NCBI RefSeq assembly: GCF_947498805.1
Contig: NZ_CANMLT010000004.1
Coordinates: 1 to 64,000 of the forward strand
From: an uncultured Tenacibaculum sp.
Lineage (GTDB): Bacteria > Bacteroidota > Bacteroidia > Flavobacteriales > Flavobacteriaceae
Reading direction: 5' to 3'
DNA: 64,000 nt
This document shows positions 18,090-26,680 of this stretch, in pieces. The position numbers were made by a program, and so were the translations under genes. The notes beneath the pieces are model-generated. The model was given only the letters and a program-made list of their open reading frames with translations. It had not been told where the DNA came from and did not search any database. How positions within the stretch are numbered: position 1 is the stretch's first letter; the number at the start of each line of letters is the position of its first letter.

Positions 18090-18311
18090 GTGTTTAAATA
18101 TATAGCAGTTTTTAATGCTTCTTATATAGGTTCCGATTTAGAACAAAAGTCTTGCATTACATGGAATCAAAATTTTGAAGAAATTGATTTTACTATTTTA
18201 AAAAGCCAAATACTTAATCAAACATCTATACATTATTTTAATTTATTGCTTGAAGAGGTAGACATTTCCAATATTATTATTCAAATTATTAAAGTTCAAA
18301 AAATTAATTAA
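18090..18311 (+). CDS. Small unknown protein, GTG start
   Basis: A 73-residue ORF beginning with GTG, 17 bp upstream of the larger membrane protein gene in the same direction. It has a Phe/Tyr-rich start (FKYIAVFNASYIG), a short acidic middle and a helical, Ile-rich C-terminus. No family is recognised. Close spacing suggests an operon with the next gene, and the non-ATG start lowers certainty. Confidence 0.4.
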   Translation: MFKYIAVFNASYIGSDLEQKSCITWNQNFEEIDFTILKSQILNQTSIHYFNLLLEEVDISNIIIQIIKVQKIN

Positions 18312-18328
18312 TTATATTAAAGATCATA

Positions 18329-19462
18329 ATGAGTTTTCAAATTTTTGACAATATTGTCTTAAACATATTTGCCGTTATTATAATTATAATAATATCGATA
18401 ATCTTAATTTTATTTGTTCTTGCAACTATTTTGAAATATATACCGTATTTAAAAAGTACATTAAAAGTAATTATTGAGTATTTTTATTTAATTCTTATCC
18501 CGTTACCTGTATTTTATATATTTATATATTACTCTAATGTAGTAAATGGAGAGTTATCGGAAAATTTTATGTTCGAAGATACTCTTGCTAAAGCGTTACT
18601 AAACCTTTCTTATATTTTCTTCTCAGCAGGAATTTTTTCTAGCATAATAAAACTAATTAATACGTTTGGGTTTGTTAAAAATAAGTTTACAGAAATAGTT
18701 TTATCAGACGAATTTGATCACTTTTTCACAAAAAAATTAGAGTCTTTAAGTTTTTCAAGAGAGTATTTATTGAATCATGGTAATTTAGAAGGTTTATGGA
18801 AAAAGATAACTCTTCTTAAATATGAGAATGCATTTCCCGAAATTCATAAAAAACTTGAGAAGCAAATATCTAATCATTATTTCTCAAGTAAAAGTACCGA
18901 GTTTTATTATTCTGATTTTAAAATTGAACTTGATTTTAAATTACTTGAAGATTCTACAACAATACAAATTAAAAATACTTCAAGATATAAAATTATGCGT
19001 CCCAATGAACTTCCTTTTAATTGGGATTTTAGATATGCAGAAACCAAGGAGGATCATGTTAATAATCCAGTAAATCTTAAGTTTACTTATTACAATGATG
19101 AGGATTTAATTGTATTTGATGAAACTAGTGCGAAAGTAGATGATACTTCAGACCCTGCACTTGTAAAAGTTAGTTTTGAAAAGGAGCTTAAGGATAATAA
19201 AACATATCCAATAAAAACTCATAGAATAATAAAACAAAATATAGATATCGATAGGTTCTGGAATTTTGGTTGTTCAAGGATTATAAACAACCTTACACTA
19301 TCAATAAAGTCTTGTGATAAATTGGCATGCTATTTGAAGCCTGTAAATCAATTGTCATTTGTTGAAGAATTTAATGAACAAACTGGAGAAAATTTATATA
19401 TGAAGCATGATATTATTTTACCAGGAGAAATATTTATTATAACTTTGACGCGTAAAAATTAA
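18329..19462 (+). CDS. Uncharacterised membrane protein with beta-rich C-terminal domain
   Basis: A 377-residue protein. The first ~115 residues contain three hydrophobic segments (about 10-38, 44-66 and 88-108), followed by a short helical linker and a ~190-residue soluble domain rich in alternating hydrophobic/polar strands (ELDFKLLEDSTTIQIKNTSR). No family is recognised. Membrane helices plus a beta-rich sensor domain resemble the architecture of some membrane-acting defence effectors, but no diagnostic motif is seen. Not obviously viral. Confidence 0.5.
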   Translation: MSFQIFDNIVLNIFAVIIIIIISIILILFVLATILKYIPYLKSTLKVIIEYFYLILIPLPVFYIFIYYSNVVNGELSENFMFEDTLAKALLNLSYIFFSAGIFSSIIKLINTFGFVKNKFTEIVLSDEFDHFFTKKLESLSFSREYLLNHGNLEGLWKKITLLKYENAFPEIHKKLEKQISNHYFSSKSTEFYYSDFKIELDFKLLEDSTTIQIKNTSRYKIMRPNELPFNWDFRYAETKEDHVNNPVNLKFTYYNDEDLIVFDETSAKVDDTSDPALVKVSFEKELKDNKTYPIKTHRIIKQNIDIDRFWNFGCSRIINNLTLSIKSCDKLACYLKPVNQLSFVEEFNEQTGENLYMKHDIILPGEIFIITLTRKN

Positions 19463-19470
19463 TTTTTTTG

Positions 19471-19612
19471 TATATTTGAATAAGCAAACAAAACATTTAC
19501 TATGAGATATTTTAACCAAATTAAACAAGGAAGTGAATGGTTAGGTTAAGAATTTTAATCTAACAAGTAATAATATTTTAAACCAGCTAATAGCTGGTTT
19601 TTTTTGTTAAAA
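19471..19612 (+). ncRNA. Short transcript with 15-codon ORF and terminator
   Basis: A -33-like TTTG (19444-19447), 23-bp spacer and perfect -7 TATATTTG (19471-19478) predict a start near 19482. A hairpin AACCAGCTA/TAGCTGGTT (19581-19599) followed by eight or more T residues ends the unit about 125 nt later. It contains a 15-codon ORF at 19502-19549 (MRYFNQIKQGSEWLG). It may be a small RNA or a leader-like micro-peptide gene; the two cannot be separated here. Confidence 0.5.
19581..19608 (+). terminator. Rho-independent terminator
   Basis: AACCAGC-TAATA-GCTGGTT stem followed by a T-rich run. It ends the short transcript starting near 19482 and possibly read-through from the gene at 18329. Confidence 0.85.
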
Positions 19613-20159
19613 AAACAAATACAGTTTAATTTTATTAAATATTAATTGGATTAATATTTGATGGAAAATTTCCTAAAAAATGTGTGAAACATATAAAAGA
19701 CTATAGATTATTAATCATCTGCAACAAAACCGCAACAGAAAATCAACAAAAGTGCAACAACTTTGCAACATTGAAAACTATAGTTTATTACTTAGCTACA
19801 ACAAAACCGCAACAGAAAATCAACAAAAATGCAACAGTTGTTGCAACAAATCCGCAACAGTTGCAACAAAGCAACAATAAGTTTGCAACTGAGAAAGTCA
19901 TAATTAGTATAAAAAAGTGAAAAACCGTAGTTAATTTACGGAAAACCTTTTTTTTATCAATTAAACTCTTCATACATTTGCCACATCTAATCATCTACTA
20001 GATAAGATGATTTAAATAAAACAACAAAAATTACAATTAATAAATTTTACGTATTTTTTGGTGTAATTATTAATATATTGTTAATTATTGGTGGAATTAT
20101 TTGTAGTTTACATCATAATTCCTACATTGATTGCAAAATAGTGAGAAAGATCCCTCGAA
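19613..20159. repeat. GCAACA repeat cluster A and element-core left flank
   Basis: Between 19722 and 19875 the motif GCAACA or CAACAAAA recurs about a dozen times (for example GCAACAAAACCGCAACAGAA), with spacing of roughly one to two helical turns. A 78-codon ORF through it is probably a by-product of the repeat. A hairpin CCGTA...TACGG at 19925-19941 with T tract ends the cluster on the plus side. The rest, to 20159, is A/T-rich leader sequence of the next gene. Confidence 0.6.
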
Positions 20160-20672
20160 ATGAATAAAGCACAAACTAACATAAAACAAGAAAACATGGA
20201 TTACTCATTTAGAAACGCCCATGTATTGACTGAATTCTCTCAGTTACTTCAGAATCTAGGTTCTGAGATGGAAGAGAGTGCTAGTTTATTTGATAAAATT
20301 CAAGTGAAAGATGAAGTTTTCCAAAAGTTTGAAAGCATTATGGATAACCCTTTTTCCACTTTAATTGATTTTAATAATAAAACACAAAAGGATATTTTTG
20401 AATTTGTTTTTTCTAATTTTTTAGAAACTTTTTCAGAACATAAAGATAAATTCAATTTCATACACTCTACTTATAATTATAAGTCTTTTTCTGAGTTAAT
20501 TTTCTTCATATCTATTAATAATGAAGAATTTCAAGAAAGCTTATTTAATCTTGAATACGATTATGCTATGAGTGAGTTATCGGAAATTGTTAATGTAAGT
20601 TTTTGTTTTCTAGAAAAGGACATGGAAGAAGGATTAACTAATACTCAAAAAATTGAATTTGAAAATGCCTAA
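20160..20672 (+). CDS. Unknown acidic helical protein, first of a coupled pair
   Basis: A 170-residue acidic, helix-rich soluble protein with no recognised family (N-terminus MNKAQTNIKQENMDYSFRN). Its stop overlaps the ATG of the next gene (ATGCCTAA at 20665-20672), implying translational coupling. The pair is transcribed opposite to the structural operon, so it may be an early, regulatory or toxin-antitoxin-like module; this is inference. An alternative start at the second methionine (MDYSF) is possible. Confidence 0.55.
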   Translation: MNKAQTNIKQENMDYSFRNAHVLTEFSQLLQNLGSEMEESASLFDKIQVKDEVFQKFESIMDNPFSTLIDFNNKTQKDIFEFVFSNFLETFSEHKDKFNFIHSTYNYKSFSELIFFISINNEEFQESLFNLEYDYAMSELSEIVNVSFCFLEKDMEEGLTNTQKIEFENA

Positions 20673-21048
20673 AAACTTCGAGAATAAATTTCATCACAAT
20701 AAAGATTTTTTAGATAGTATAGTAAATGATTACCCAGATCAATTTTTTGATTGGAAAGTAACTATTCAATTTTATTGTGGATTACATAAATCGTATACTG
20801 TTTTATTAACTCAAGGTTATAGTATTGAAAATAGGCATAAATTAAATATTGAGAATCTTTCGAAAATAAAAAAATCAATTTCACAGAATATTTTCAAACT
20901 TTATAAATACTCTAGACAATCGAGATATGAAGGGTTTATCACCCAAGAGCATATGGAAAGATTTAATAAGATTAACTTTTCTTCAGGTAGAGTAATTCTT
21001 AAACAGGTAGAGTCTGAATGTTGTGAGTTTTATCCAGTCACAGTTTAA
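20665..21048 (+). CDS. Unknown protein, second of a coupled pair
   Basis: A 127-residue basic protein from the ATG at 20665; an in-frame TTG at 20653 gives four more residues but less plausible coupling. The middle contains WKVTIQFYCGLHKSYTVLLTQG and YSIENRHKLNIENLSKIKK, helical with spaced Cys/His, similar in feel to small HEPN-like proteins but without a clear R-x4-6-H site. It overlaps the preceding gene by 8 bp and probably acts with it. Confidence 0.5.
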   Translation: MPKNFENKFHHNKDFLDSIVNDYPDQFFDWKVTIQFYCGLHKSYTVLLTQGYSIENRHKLNIENLSKIKKSISQNIFKLYKYSRQSRYEGFITQEHMERFNKINFSSGRVILKQVESECCEFYPVTV

Positions 21049-21160
21049 TATAAATTAAATACTTACTTCTTAACTTCAAATAGTTACCAACAAAAATGCA
21101 ACAGAGAATTAACACCTGTTGCACTATGTATCTAAACGAGTTATTTATGTTTAAAAATAT

Positions 21161-22654
21161 TTAAATATCTACTTCTTGTTTTGTAGGTAATAATTTTTGA
21201 TAAAAAGGACTGTATTTTAATTCCTTTAAAGGATGATAATCGTTGTATCTATTTTTATGGTTGTAAATAAAGTTATTCGAAAAGTCTTCTCGATCTACTT
21301 CTCCCTTTAAAATTATATCTCCGTCAAAAGCAACATTAGTACCTCCACGCATTGCGCCTCCTGATACACGTTGATTGATAATTAAAAATAGCTTCCCGTT
21401 GTATTTTTTTCTAAAATCTTTGTCAATTTTAGCTTTGCTGTTTAACTCTAGTATTTTAGCCCAACTATCAATTACAATAAAATCAAAATAATCTATGTTA
21501 TCTGTAATCATCTGGTAATTCTCAGCGTTAGTTAGCTCATTGCTATCCTCTACAACAGATATTAAATGCTGTGTTTGTTCAGTGAAGTACTTTTTTTGTT
21601 TTTCTTTAGAAAGACTATTGTCTGCACCTTCTTCAAAACTAAAAATAACACCTTTATAACCAGCTTCAGCAAATGAGTTGGCAAATTGGTAAGCAGTATG
21701 TGTTTTACCACCTCCTTCTTCAGAATCTAAAGTAATAACGAGTGATCCTTTTTTCTTTATCTCTGGTTTACCTAAAAACAAAGCTAGATCTTCATTCAAT
21801 ATTTTAAAGTATTCCGTTGGTTCTGTTTGTTCCTGGTTTAATAGTTGAAATGATGTTTTAAAAGGATTCGACTTTTGTTTCAACGGTTGTTGATTTTCTG
21901 TTGCAATATTGTTGCGGTTTTGTTGCAACTGTTGCGGAATTGTTGCAACAACTGTTGCATTTTTGTTGATTTCCTGTTGCGGTTTTGTTGCAAAGTGTTG
22001 AGAGCTAACATTAACCTCTTGTTTTTCAATACTTAAAACATCTGGGTAGCTAATATTTGGTTGTTGCGGTTTTGTTGCAATTTTGTTGCGGTTTTGTTGC
22101 ACTTGTTGCAATTTTGTTGCAGGGGCTACTTTATGTTCAACTAAATCAACAGTTACTTTTTTGATTGGAGGTAAATCAACGGTGATTTGCTCAGGAGCAT
22201 TTAAACCTTGAGTTTTTCTTTTTTTAGGTTTAGTAAAGTGCTTTAAGTTACTTTCTAACACATTCTCAACCTTCCTTCCATTAGAATACTTTAAATTGTA
22301 TTTATAATTTTCTTTTCCGGAATGAAAATCTCTTTTAGTAATTTTTTTTGCTTTAGTAACAATACAAACTCTACCTTTAAACTCAACCTTCTGGCCTTGT
22401 TTAAATTTAGGTTTAGAAAGTTTTTTAGTCAAAGGAGCGTTTAAGCCTTGAACAATAATTTTTTTAGATAGCTTAATGTTAAAACTCTTGTCTGTATGAC
22501 TTTCAAGAACATGTTTGATTCTATCATACATATACTGAGCTTCTTTAGTTTTATCTTTAATACTGTTTAAAGAGGTTAGCAGTTCTTCTAAAGAAGAACG
22601 ATCTATTAAGGTATTATGTAAAGCGTTATATTTCTGAATAATTGAGTTTATCAT
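21161..22654 (-). CDS. RecA-like ATPase with repeat-bearing linker, last gene of structural operon
   Basis: A 497-residue protein. The N-terminus is helical; residues about 80-140 look like an SH3/KOW-type beta domain (FKQGQKVEFKGRVCIVTKA). A Gln/Asn-rich linker (about 160-265) has repeated KPQQ..NKNATVVAT blocks. The C-terminal P-loop ATPase has Walker A DSEEGGGKTHTAYQF (about 310), Walker B DFIVIDSW and a segment INQRVSGGAMRGG typical of RecA/RadA/DnaB-like enzymes. In a tailless virus it would be the best candidate for a packaging or DNA-handling motor. The linker coding DNA carries the same GCAACA repeats found in two non-coding places. Confidence 0.65.
   Translation of the reverse strand: MINSIIQKYNALHNTLIDRSSLEELLTSLNSIKDKTKEAQYMYDRIKHVLESHTDKSFNIKLSKKIIVQGLNAPLTKKLSKPKFKQGQKVEFKGRVCIVTKAKKITKRDFHSGKENYKYNLKYSNGRKVENVLESNLKHFTKPKKRKTQGLNAPEQITVDLPPIKKVTVDLVEHKVAPATKLQQVQQNRNKIATKPQQPNISYPDVLSIEKQEVNVSSQHFATKPQQEINKNATVVATIPQQLQQNRNNIATENQQPLKQKSNPFKTSFQLLNQEQTEPTEYFKILNEDLALFLGKPEIKKKGSLVITLDSEEGGGKTHTAYQFANSFAEAGYKGVIFSFEEGADNSLSKEKQKKYFTEQTQHLISVVEDSNELTNAENYQMITDNIDYFDFIVIDSWAKILELNSKAKIDKDFRKKYNGKLFLIINQRVSGGAMRGGTNVAFDGDIILKGEVDREDFSNNFIYNHKNRYNDYHPLKELKYSPFYQKLLPTKQEVDI
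21895..22130 (-). repeat. GTTGC repeat cluster B inside ATPase linker
   Basis: The plus strand reads a dense series of TTGTTGCGGTTTTGTTGC-type blocks in the linker of the ATPase gene. The same words occur at 19722-19875 and 32170-32345 outside genes, so the DNA itself, and not only the encoded Gln/Asn-rich linker, may be under selection. Confidence 0.7.
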
Positions 22655-22657
22655 ATT

Positions 22658-23113
22658 TTAAACTATTACTTCAAAGCGTTTACCTAACGAGTCGAAAATG
22701 AGTACAATTTTTAAGTTTTGCTCAATGTTCTTATTGAACAATTTTAGATTAGAAAGTATGTTTTTCACTGGCAAAACAGTTGGAATGTCTTTAATATGCA
22801 AAGTGTCATTTTGAGGTATTTGAATCTCAGTAACATTGATATTAGAAGTTCCTAGATAACTACCATTTTGTTTATTGAAAAAATTGATTTCTGACAGTTT
22901 TAAGAGCTTAAAAGTGTTGATTCCTAAATCTGTATCACTATTGTTTTTTAATGCAATAGATAGCTTGAATTTAATTTTATCAAAATCAATAGCAACTCCA
23001 TTAACTCCAGTTATCTTGGCATTAATTTTTGTAATTCCATTTTTAACCTTGTGATATTTGTATGCTGCATAAATCCCAAGCCCAGCCAATGATGCAAGTA
23101 TTACCTTTTTCAT
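22658..23113 (-). CDS. Virion-associated membrane protein candidate
   Basis: A 151-residue protein with an N-terminal hydrophobic helix (VILASLAGLGIYAAYKY) and a beta-sandwich-like remainder (INAKITGVNGVAIDFDKIKF) similar in pattern to LEA-14/late-embryogenesis-type domains. No specific family is assigned. It lies 3 bp upstream of the ATPase gene in the structural operon, so it is probably a minor membrane protein of the particle. Confidence 0.55.
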   Translation of the reverse strand: MKKVILASLAGLGIYAAYKYHKVKNGITKINAKITGVNGVAIDFDKIKFKLSIALKNNSDTDLGINTFKLLKLSEINFFNKQNGSYLGTSNINVTEIQIPQNDTLHIKDIPTVLPVKNILSNLKLFNKNIEQNLKIVLIFDSLGKRFEVIV

Positions 23114-23119
23114 AGATCA

Positions 23120-23752
23120 TTATTTTAAAGGATATACTTGTAAATCTTTACTGAAAGCTCCGTTTGTATTTGGTGCAAAATGAGTCTTGAAAAAATTTCT
23201 TGAATTGATATCTGAGGGTTTAAAAACAACAAAATCCGGTACCGCAATTTCCGTGGTTCTTTCTAAATAGATTGATAAAGGAGCTTTCAAAGCATCAACA
23301 TAAAAAGAAACACCAATTTTCGTTTCATTTTTTAGATTATCCCAGTTTACACTTCTGGTTGAAGTAGTTGTATTGATTAGTAAATAACATTCAGTCAAAT
23401 TGTAATTATTAAATGTTACTATACTCGATCCATCCGTCCAAGGGAAAGCAGGAATGCTTAATGGTTGATAAAAGTTGTTAACATTGAAAGATTCATTTCT
23501 CCATTTCAGTAAAGTTTTAATTTGCTTTTCTTCTGAAGAAGTTAAATCACCCTCATTCCAATTAGTAACCTGTTCCGCAGTAATCGAATTTAGAAGAGCT
23601 GCGTTTGTTATCTTTGGAATTGCAGCTATAGAACTTTTTAATTGAGCAATTTCTTGGTGCAGATCAAAATCTAAAGGATACAAATCCTTTCCTGTAATTT
23701 GTGTATTTCCTTTTCCATAAACACCTTTTCCAATTTCTAAAATAAACTTCAT
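23120..23752 (-). CDS. Spike/fibre-like host-recognition protein candidate
   Basis: A 210-residue protein. Near residues 40-65 it has LLNSITAEQVTNWNEGD, a short pattern that recurs in Bacteroidota phage tail-fibre and adhesin proteins, preceded by a probable coiled coil (QEIAQLKSSIAAI). The C-terminal ~120 residues are beta-rich and could be the receptor-binding head. No tail genes are present, so it would be a vertex spike in a tailless virion; this is inference. Confidence 0.5.
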   Translation of the reverse strand: MKFILEIGKGVYGKGNTQITGKDLYPLDFDLHQEIAQLKSSIAAIPKITNAALLNSITAEQVTNWNEGDLTSSEEKQIKTLLKWRNESFNVNNFYQPLSIPAFPWTDGSSIVTFNNYNLTECYLLINTTTSTRSVNWDNLKNETKIGVSFYVDALKAPLSIYLERTTEIAVPDFVVFKPSDINSRNFFKTHFAPNTNGAFSKDLQVYPLK

Positions 23753-23762
23753 AAGATTTTTT

Positions 23763-24251
23763 TTAAGTTAATGATTGTCCTTGTTCTCCTTCTGGAGCTA
23801 CTGGGACAAAAGTTGCTTGAATAAATGCAATTTCATCCTCTTTAACCTCAATTGCTTTGCCGTAATTATTCATATAAGCTGCTATTGCATCCGTTGGTGT
23901 TTGATTAAACATTAAAGGAACATTTTGAAAAACCAACGGTTTAATTTTATTATTTTGTTCTGATCCACTAGAAGTAGCACCAGTATCATCTCCACTAAAG
24001 AATCCTTTGTCGTTAAATATTAAAACCAATTCTTCTGCGGTTTTTGCACCGAAATTGTTTTCTAATTCATCTATTTTAAAATGAAAATTACTAAAAGCCG
24101 GTTCTGTAGAACTAGGTTCAACTATAACTCCATCTAAGTGAGCTTTAATAGTTCTTTTTTCTGAAGAATACATCGTAGTACTATTACCAAAAATGGTTGT
24201 AGTTACTACGGTTCTATTTCCTGTTTTTTCAATTTTTACTGTTCTGGCCAT
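23763..24251 (-). CDS. Unknown structural-operon protein
   Basis: A 162-residue soluble protein with no signal peptide. The first half is beta-rich (VKIEKTGNRTVVTTTIFGN), the second acidic and mixed with a Gly/Ser linker (GATSSGSEQNN). No family recognised. Its start overlaps the 3' end of the 182-residue gene by 16 bp, and it precedes the spike-like gene, so it is likely a minor particle component. Confidence 0.5.
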   Translation of the reverse strand: MARTVKIEKTGNRTVVTTTIFGNSTTMYSSEKRTIKAHLDGVIVEPSSTEPAFSNFHFKIDELENNFGAKTAEELVLIFNDKGFFSGDDTGATSSGSEQNNKIKPLVFQNVPLMFNQTPTDAIAAYMNNYGKAIEVKEDEIAFIQATFVPVAPEGEQGQSLT

Positions 24252-24784
24252 GCGTTACTTTTTTTATCACATCCACATTTAGAAATTTTTACCTGTCTAT
24301 CGTTCAAGTTAGCCGCTTGTACTCTAGGGGAAAAGTTTCTTTGCAATGTTTCAATTCTTGGTTGATATGCTCTTTTAATTGTAAATCCCCAAAAATTATA
24401 AGTTATAATCATAACATTAGGATCCTCGGTTGTAATTGGTTTTACAAATTGAAATGGTATTGGAATTTGTGAATTAGCAACAATCATTTTATGTAAATGA
24501 CAATTTTTAGCCTGCCAAAGCTTGTTGTCAAATACAAACTCAATTTTTCTAATTGAATAAGGAACATTTAAGCTACTTACTGGGCTCATGAATATTGTTA
24601 GATCGTTAGCATCAAACTTTAGAATTTTTACTTCAAATAAAACAGAGTCAACAAAGTTCTTAAACGTATTGTAACGCTGAATACCAACTACTCCTATAAT
24701 CACAGCAGCTGCTAACCCTAAAAAACTTCCTTTTTCTTTTTGATCTAACTTTCCTTTCTGATCTGTCTTTTTAACTTGGCTCAT
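24236..24784 (-). CDS. Single-span membrane protein of the structural operon
   Basis: A 182-residue protein with a Lys/Gln-rich N-terminus, one membrane helix near 20-40 (FLGLAAAVIIGVVGIQRY) and a beta-rich domain (about 45-150) of the LEA-like type also seen at 22658. It ends in a Cys pair (SKCGCDKK). Several proteins of this operon share this plan of one helix plus a beta domain, as expected for proteins embedded in an internal viral membrane. Confidence 0.55.
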   Translation of the reverse strand: MSQVKKTDQKGKLDQKEKGSFLGLAAAVIIGVVGIQRYNTFKNFVDSVLFEVKILKFDANDLTIFMSPVSSLNVPYSIRKIEFVFDNKLWQAKNCHLHKMIVANSQIPIPFQFVKPITTEDPNVMIITYNFWGFTIKRAYQPRIETLQRNFSPRVQAANLNDRQVKISKCGCDKKSNAWPEQ

Positions 24785-24789
24785 TTTGT

Positions 24790-25386
24790 TTAATTTAATG
24801 GTATTCCTACACTGAATTTTATATATGGTGTGGTTTGGATATCATGCAATGCTCCAACACCAGCTCCAATTCTAATTTTATTTTTAATTGTATAATCAAT
24901 ACTTATTTCACCACCTGTAAAAGCTCCATTGAATCCTATTGTTGGAGAAACATTTAAAAAGAGTTTACTTTGATTTATGTAACTAGTTTTTTCTATAAAA
25001 TGTGTTATGATAGAGTCTGCGGTAGTTACTTTAAAATCTTGCTGTAAAATCCTACCTTCAGATATAATAGAAGAAAACACCTTTGCATTTGATAACTCGA
25101 TTGTATCATTGGTTTGAAAAACTTCTTTTGTTACTTCATGATCATTTATAGGAATTATTCGGTCTTTAATAATCTTATTTGAAATAGTATCAAATACTAT
25201 GATTTTTTTAGTTTGGTAAATAGTATCAAAAACAACTACGATGCTATCCTTACGATTCACTACTTTTTTCTGTGTAGTAGTTTTTATCTTATAAGGTTCT
25301 CCTGGATCATTGAAGTGTTCTTTTACCTGAATAAGTACAAGTAAAAGACTTATTCCAATTAATAAATTCTTTGCTATCTCTTTCAT
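24790..25386 (-). CDS. Membrane-anchored protein, spanin-like or virion protein
   Basis: A 198-residue protein with an N-terminal membrane helix (LLIGISLLLVLIQV), a periplasmic helical/beta stalk (about 30-130) and a C-terminal beta region ending IKFSVGIPLN, which alternates like outer-membrane strands and ends near an aromatic-poor tip. It lies just downstream of the holin-like gene, where spanin-like lysis proteins are commonly found. Start overlaps the holin-like gene by 4 bp. Lysis versus structural role is unresolved. Confidence 0.5.
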   Translation of the reverse strand: MKEIAKNLLIGISLLLVLIQVKEHFNDPGEPYKIKTTTQKKVVNRKDSIVVVFDTIYQTKKIIVFDTISNKIIKDRIIPINDHEVTKEVFQTNDTIELSNAKVFSSIISEGRILQQDFKVTTADSIITHFIEKTSYINQSKLFLNVSPTIGFNGAFTGGEISIDYTIKNKIRIGAGVGALHDIQTTPYIKFSVGIPLN

Positions 25387-25700
25387 CGTTTTGGTAATAA
25401 TCTTTTTAAGGTTTCCATGTCCAAATTTTTACTAAACTCAATCAATTTAGTTAATATATTCATCGAGACCAGTCCAATTATAAAACCAGTTCCATAAGAA
25501 TAATTTGGTGAAAGCTTCAATGAAGCAACAACCACTGGTGTTAAGTAGGTTGAACTACAAGCTCCACAGAAAGCTCCAAATATGTAATTGATTAATCCTT
25601 TTTTTTCTTGGATATTGGCACCAATTAATCCAGATAAAGCACCTGTAATTAAAAGTCCTATGTTAATTCCGTATGTTTTTAAAAACTCAGTTCCTTGCAT
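25383..25700 (-). CDS. Holin-like membrane protein
   Basis: A 105-residue protein with three hydrophobic segments (about 12-30, 38-60, 70-90) and a charged tail ETLKRLLPKR. The segment GLLITGALSGLIGANI resembles small phage holins that make holes in the inner membrane. It lies 75 bp downstream of the M15 endolysin candidate and overlaps the next gene by 4 bp, forming a likely lysis module. Confidence 0.6.
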   Translation of the reverse strand: MQGTEFLKTYGINIGLLITGALSGLIGANIQEKKGLINYIFGAFCGACSSTYLTPVVVASLKLSPNYSYGTGFIIGLVSMNILTKLIEFSKNLDMETLKRLLPKR

Positions 25701-25775
25701 TTTCGGGGTGTGTTAATTTATAAATAGCTGTGCCTATACTTAAGAGAATAACAGTTGAAAGGATTGCATTTTTTC

Positions 25776-26282
25776 TTATTCTTTTTTTTTTCGTTGATCC
25801 CAGAAGTAAATTTCTCCTGTGGGTTTTTCAATTCTAGTACCTAAATGAAATCCCCAATCATAAACACCAAACGCATTTATACCGATAGATCTTAATTTTC
25901 TATATAGTTCGTTCTTAGTATTTATAGCAGTTATTAGAGTCTCTACAACATTTTTTCCATTGATATCAACACCTTTACCTTTTGGATGATCTCCCTTAGT
26001 ACTTCTTCCTCTATGCATTTCCCAGCGTGGTGTACGATATGAACTACCGAGCTTTACAGGCTCTTTAGTGAAATCCCTTACAATTTGGGGAGCTTGAATG
26101 ATATTTTTTGCTATTGGGAATCCGTTATAAAGTAACTCAGAAAATTCATCATCCATAGCTTTGACACTTTCCCACCATTCAATAAATGTAAAATCATCAG
26201 TGATGTTTTTATCCCAATTAATGCCTTCACCAGAAGGATGAAAGCTTGGATAAATTTTATTTAGAGTAATTGTATTATTCAT
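25776..26282 (-). CDS. M15 family D-Ala-D-Ala peptidase (endolysin candidate)
   Basis: A 168-residue zinc peptidase of the VanY/M15 type that cuts peptide cross-links of peptidoglycan. Zinc ligands and catalytic residues are in RSTKGDHPKGKGVDINGK (His and Asp, about 103-120) and DWGFHLGTR (His, about 150), matching H-x6-D...H. No signal peptide is seen, as for phage endolysins that pass through a holin. The next gene downstream is holin-like, completing a lysis pair. Confidence 0.82.
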   Translation of the reverse strand: MNNTITLNKIYPSFHPSGEGINWDKNITDDFTFIEWWESVKAMDDEFSELLYNGFPIAKNIIQAPQIVRDFTKEPVKLGSSYRTPRWEMHRGRSTKGDHPKGKGVDINGKNVVETLITAINTKNELYRKLRSIGINAFGVYDWGFHLGTRIEKPTGEIYFWDQRKKKE

Positions 26283-26293
26283 TAATCTAGGTT

Positions 26294-26677
26294 TTACAAA
26301 ATGACTTGTTTTACTTTTTCTTCTTCTTCTTCTTCTGAACCGCTAAATGCTAATAATAAACCTGTACCTACAGCGGTAATAGCTAACCATTTTAACCAAG
26401 ATTTCTTTTTCTTAGAAGGATCAAGTACAACCTCGTTGAGAGTTTCTCCAAAGGATGTGGTAAGTGTACCTGTTAAATCTTTAGCTTGGATTGTGAAATT
26501 TTTGATCGATACATGTGATATCTCTAAAACATCAGTTTCTCTAGCCAGTATATTGAAATGCCCATCAATATTGGTTGTAGTTCCGGATTGCGTTGCTAAA
26601 TTTTTAATATGGACATCTGGAATCCCCATTTTTGTATCATCAACTATTTGACTTCTATATGATCTTAATACGCTCAT
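26294..26677 (-). CDS. CarboxypepD_reg-like domain protein with membrane anchor
   Basis: A 127-residue protein. Residues about 8-85 fit the carboxypeptidase-regulatory-like fold that precedes TonB-dependent outer-membrane receptors: MGIPDVHIKNLATQSGTTTN, IDGHFNILARETDVLEISH. One helix follows (WLKWLAITAVGTGLLLAFSG, about 92-112) and a tail of six Glu residues. Such a domain is unusual in a virus-like operon; it may have been taken from host SusC-type receptors. It lies 11 bp upstream of the endolysin gene. Confidence 0.6.
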   Translation of the reverse strand: MSVLRSYRSQIVDDTKMGIPDVHIKNLATQSGTTTNIDGHFNILARETDVLEISHVSIKNFTIQAKDLTGTLTTSFGETLNEVVLDPSKKKKSWLKWLAITAVGTGLLLAFSGSEEEEEEKVKQVIL

Positions 26678-26680
26678 AGC

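Noticed and set aside
19684..19920. 78-codon plus-strand ORF in the GCAACA repeats
   Set aside because: Its composition is dictated by the DNA repeats, and the start has no supporting signal. The similar protein text in the ATPase linker comes from the same repeat.
26301..26651. 116-codon plus-strand ORF
   Set aside because: Shadow of the CarboxypepD_reg-like gene.
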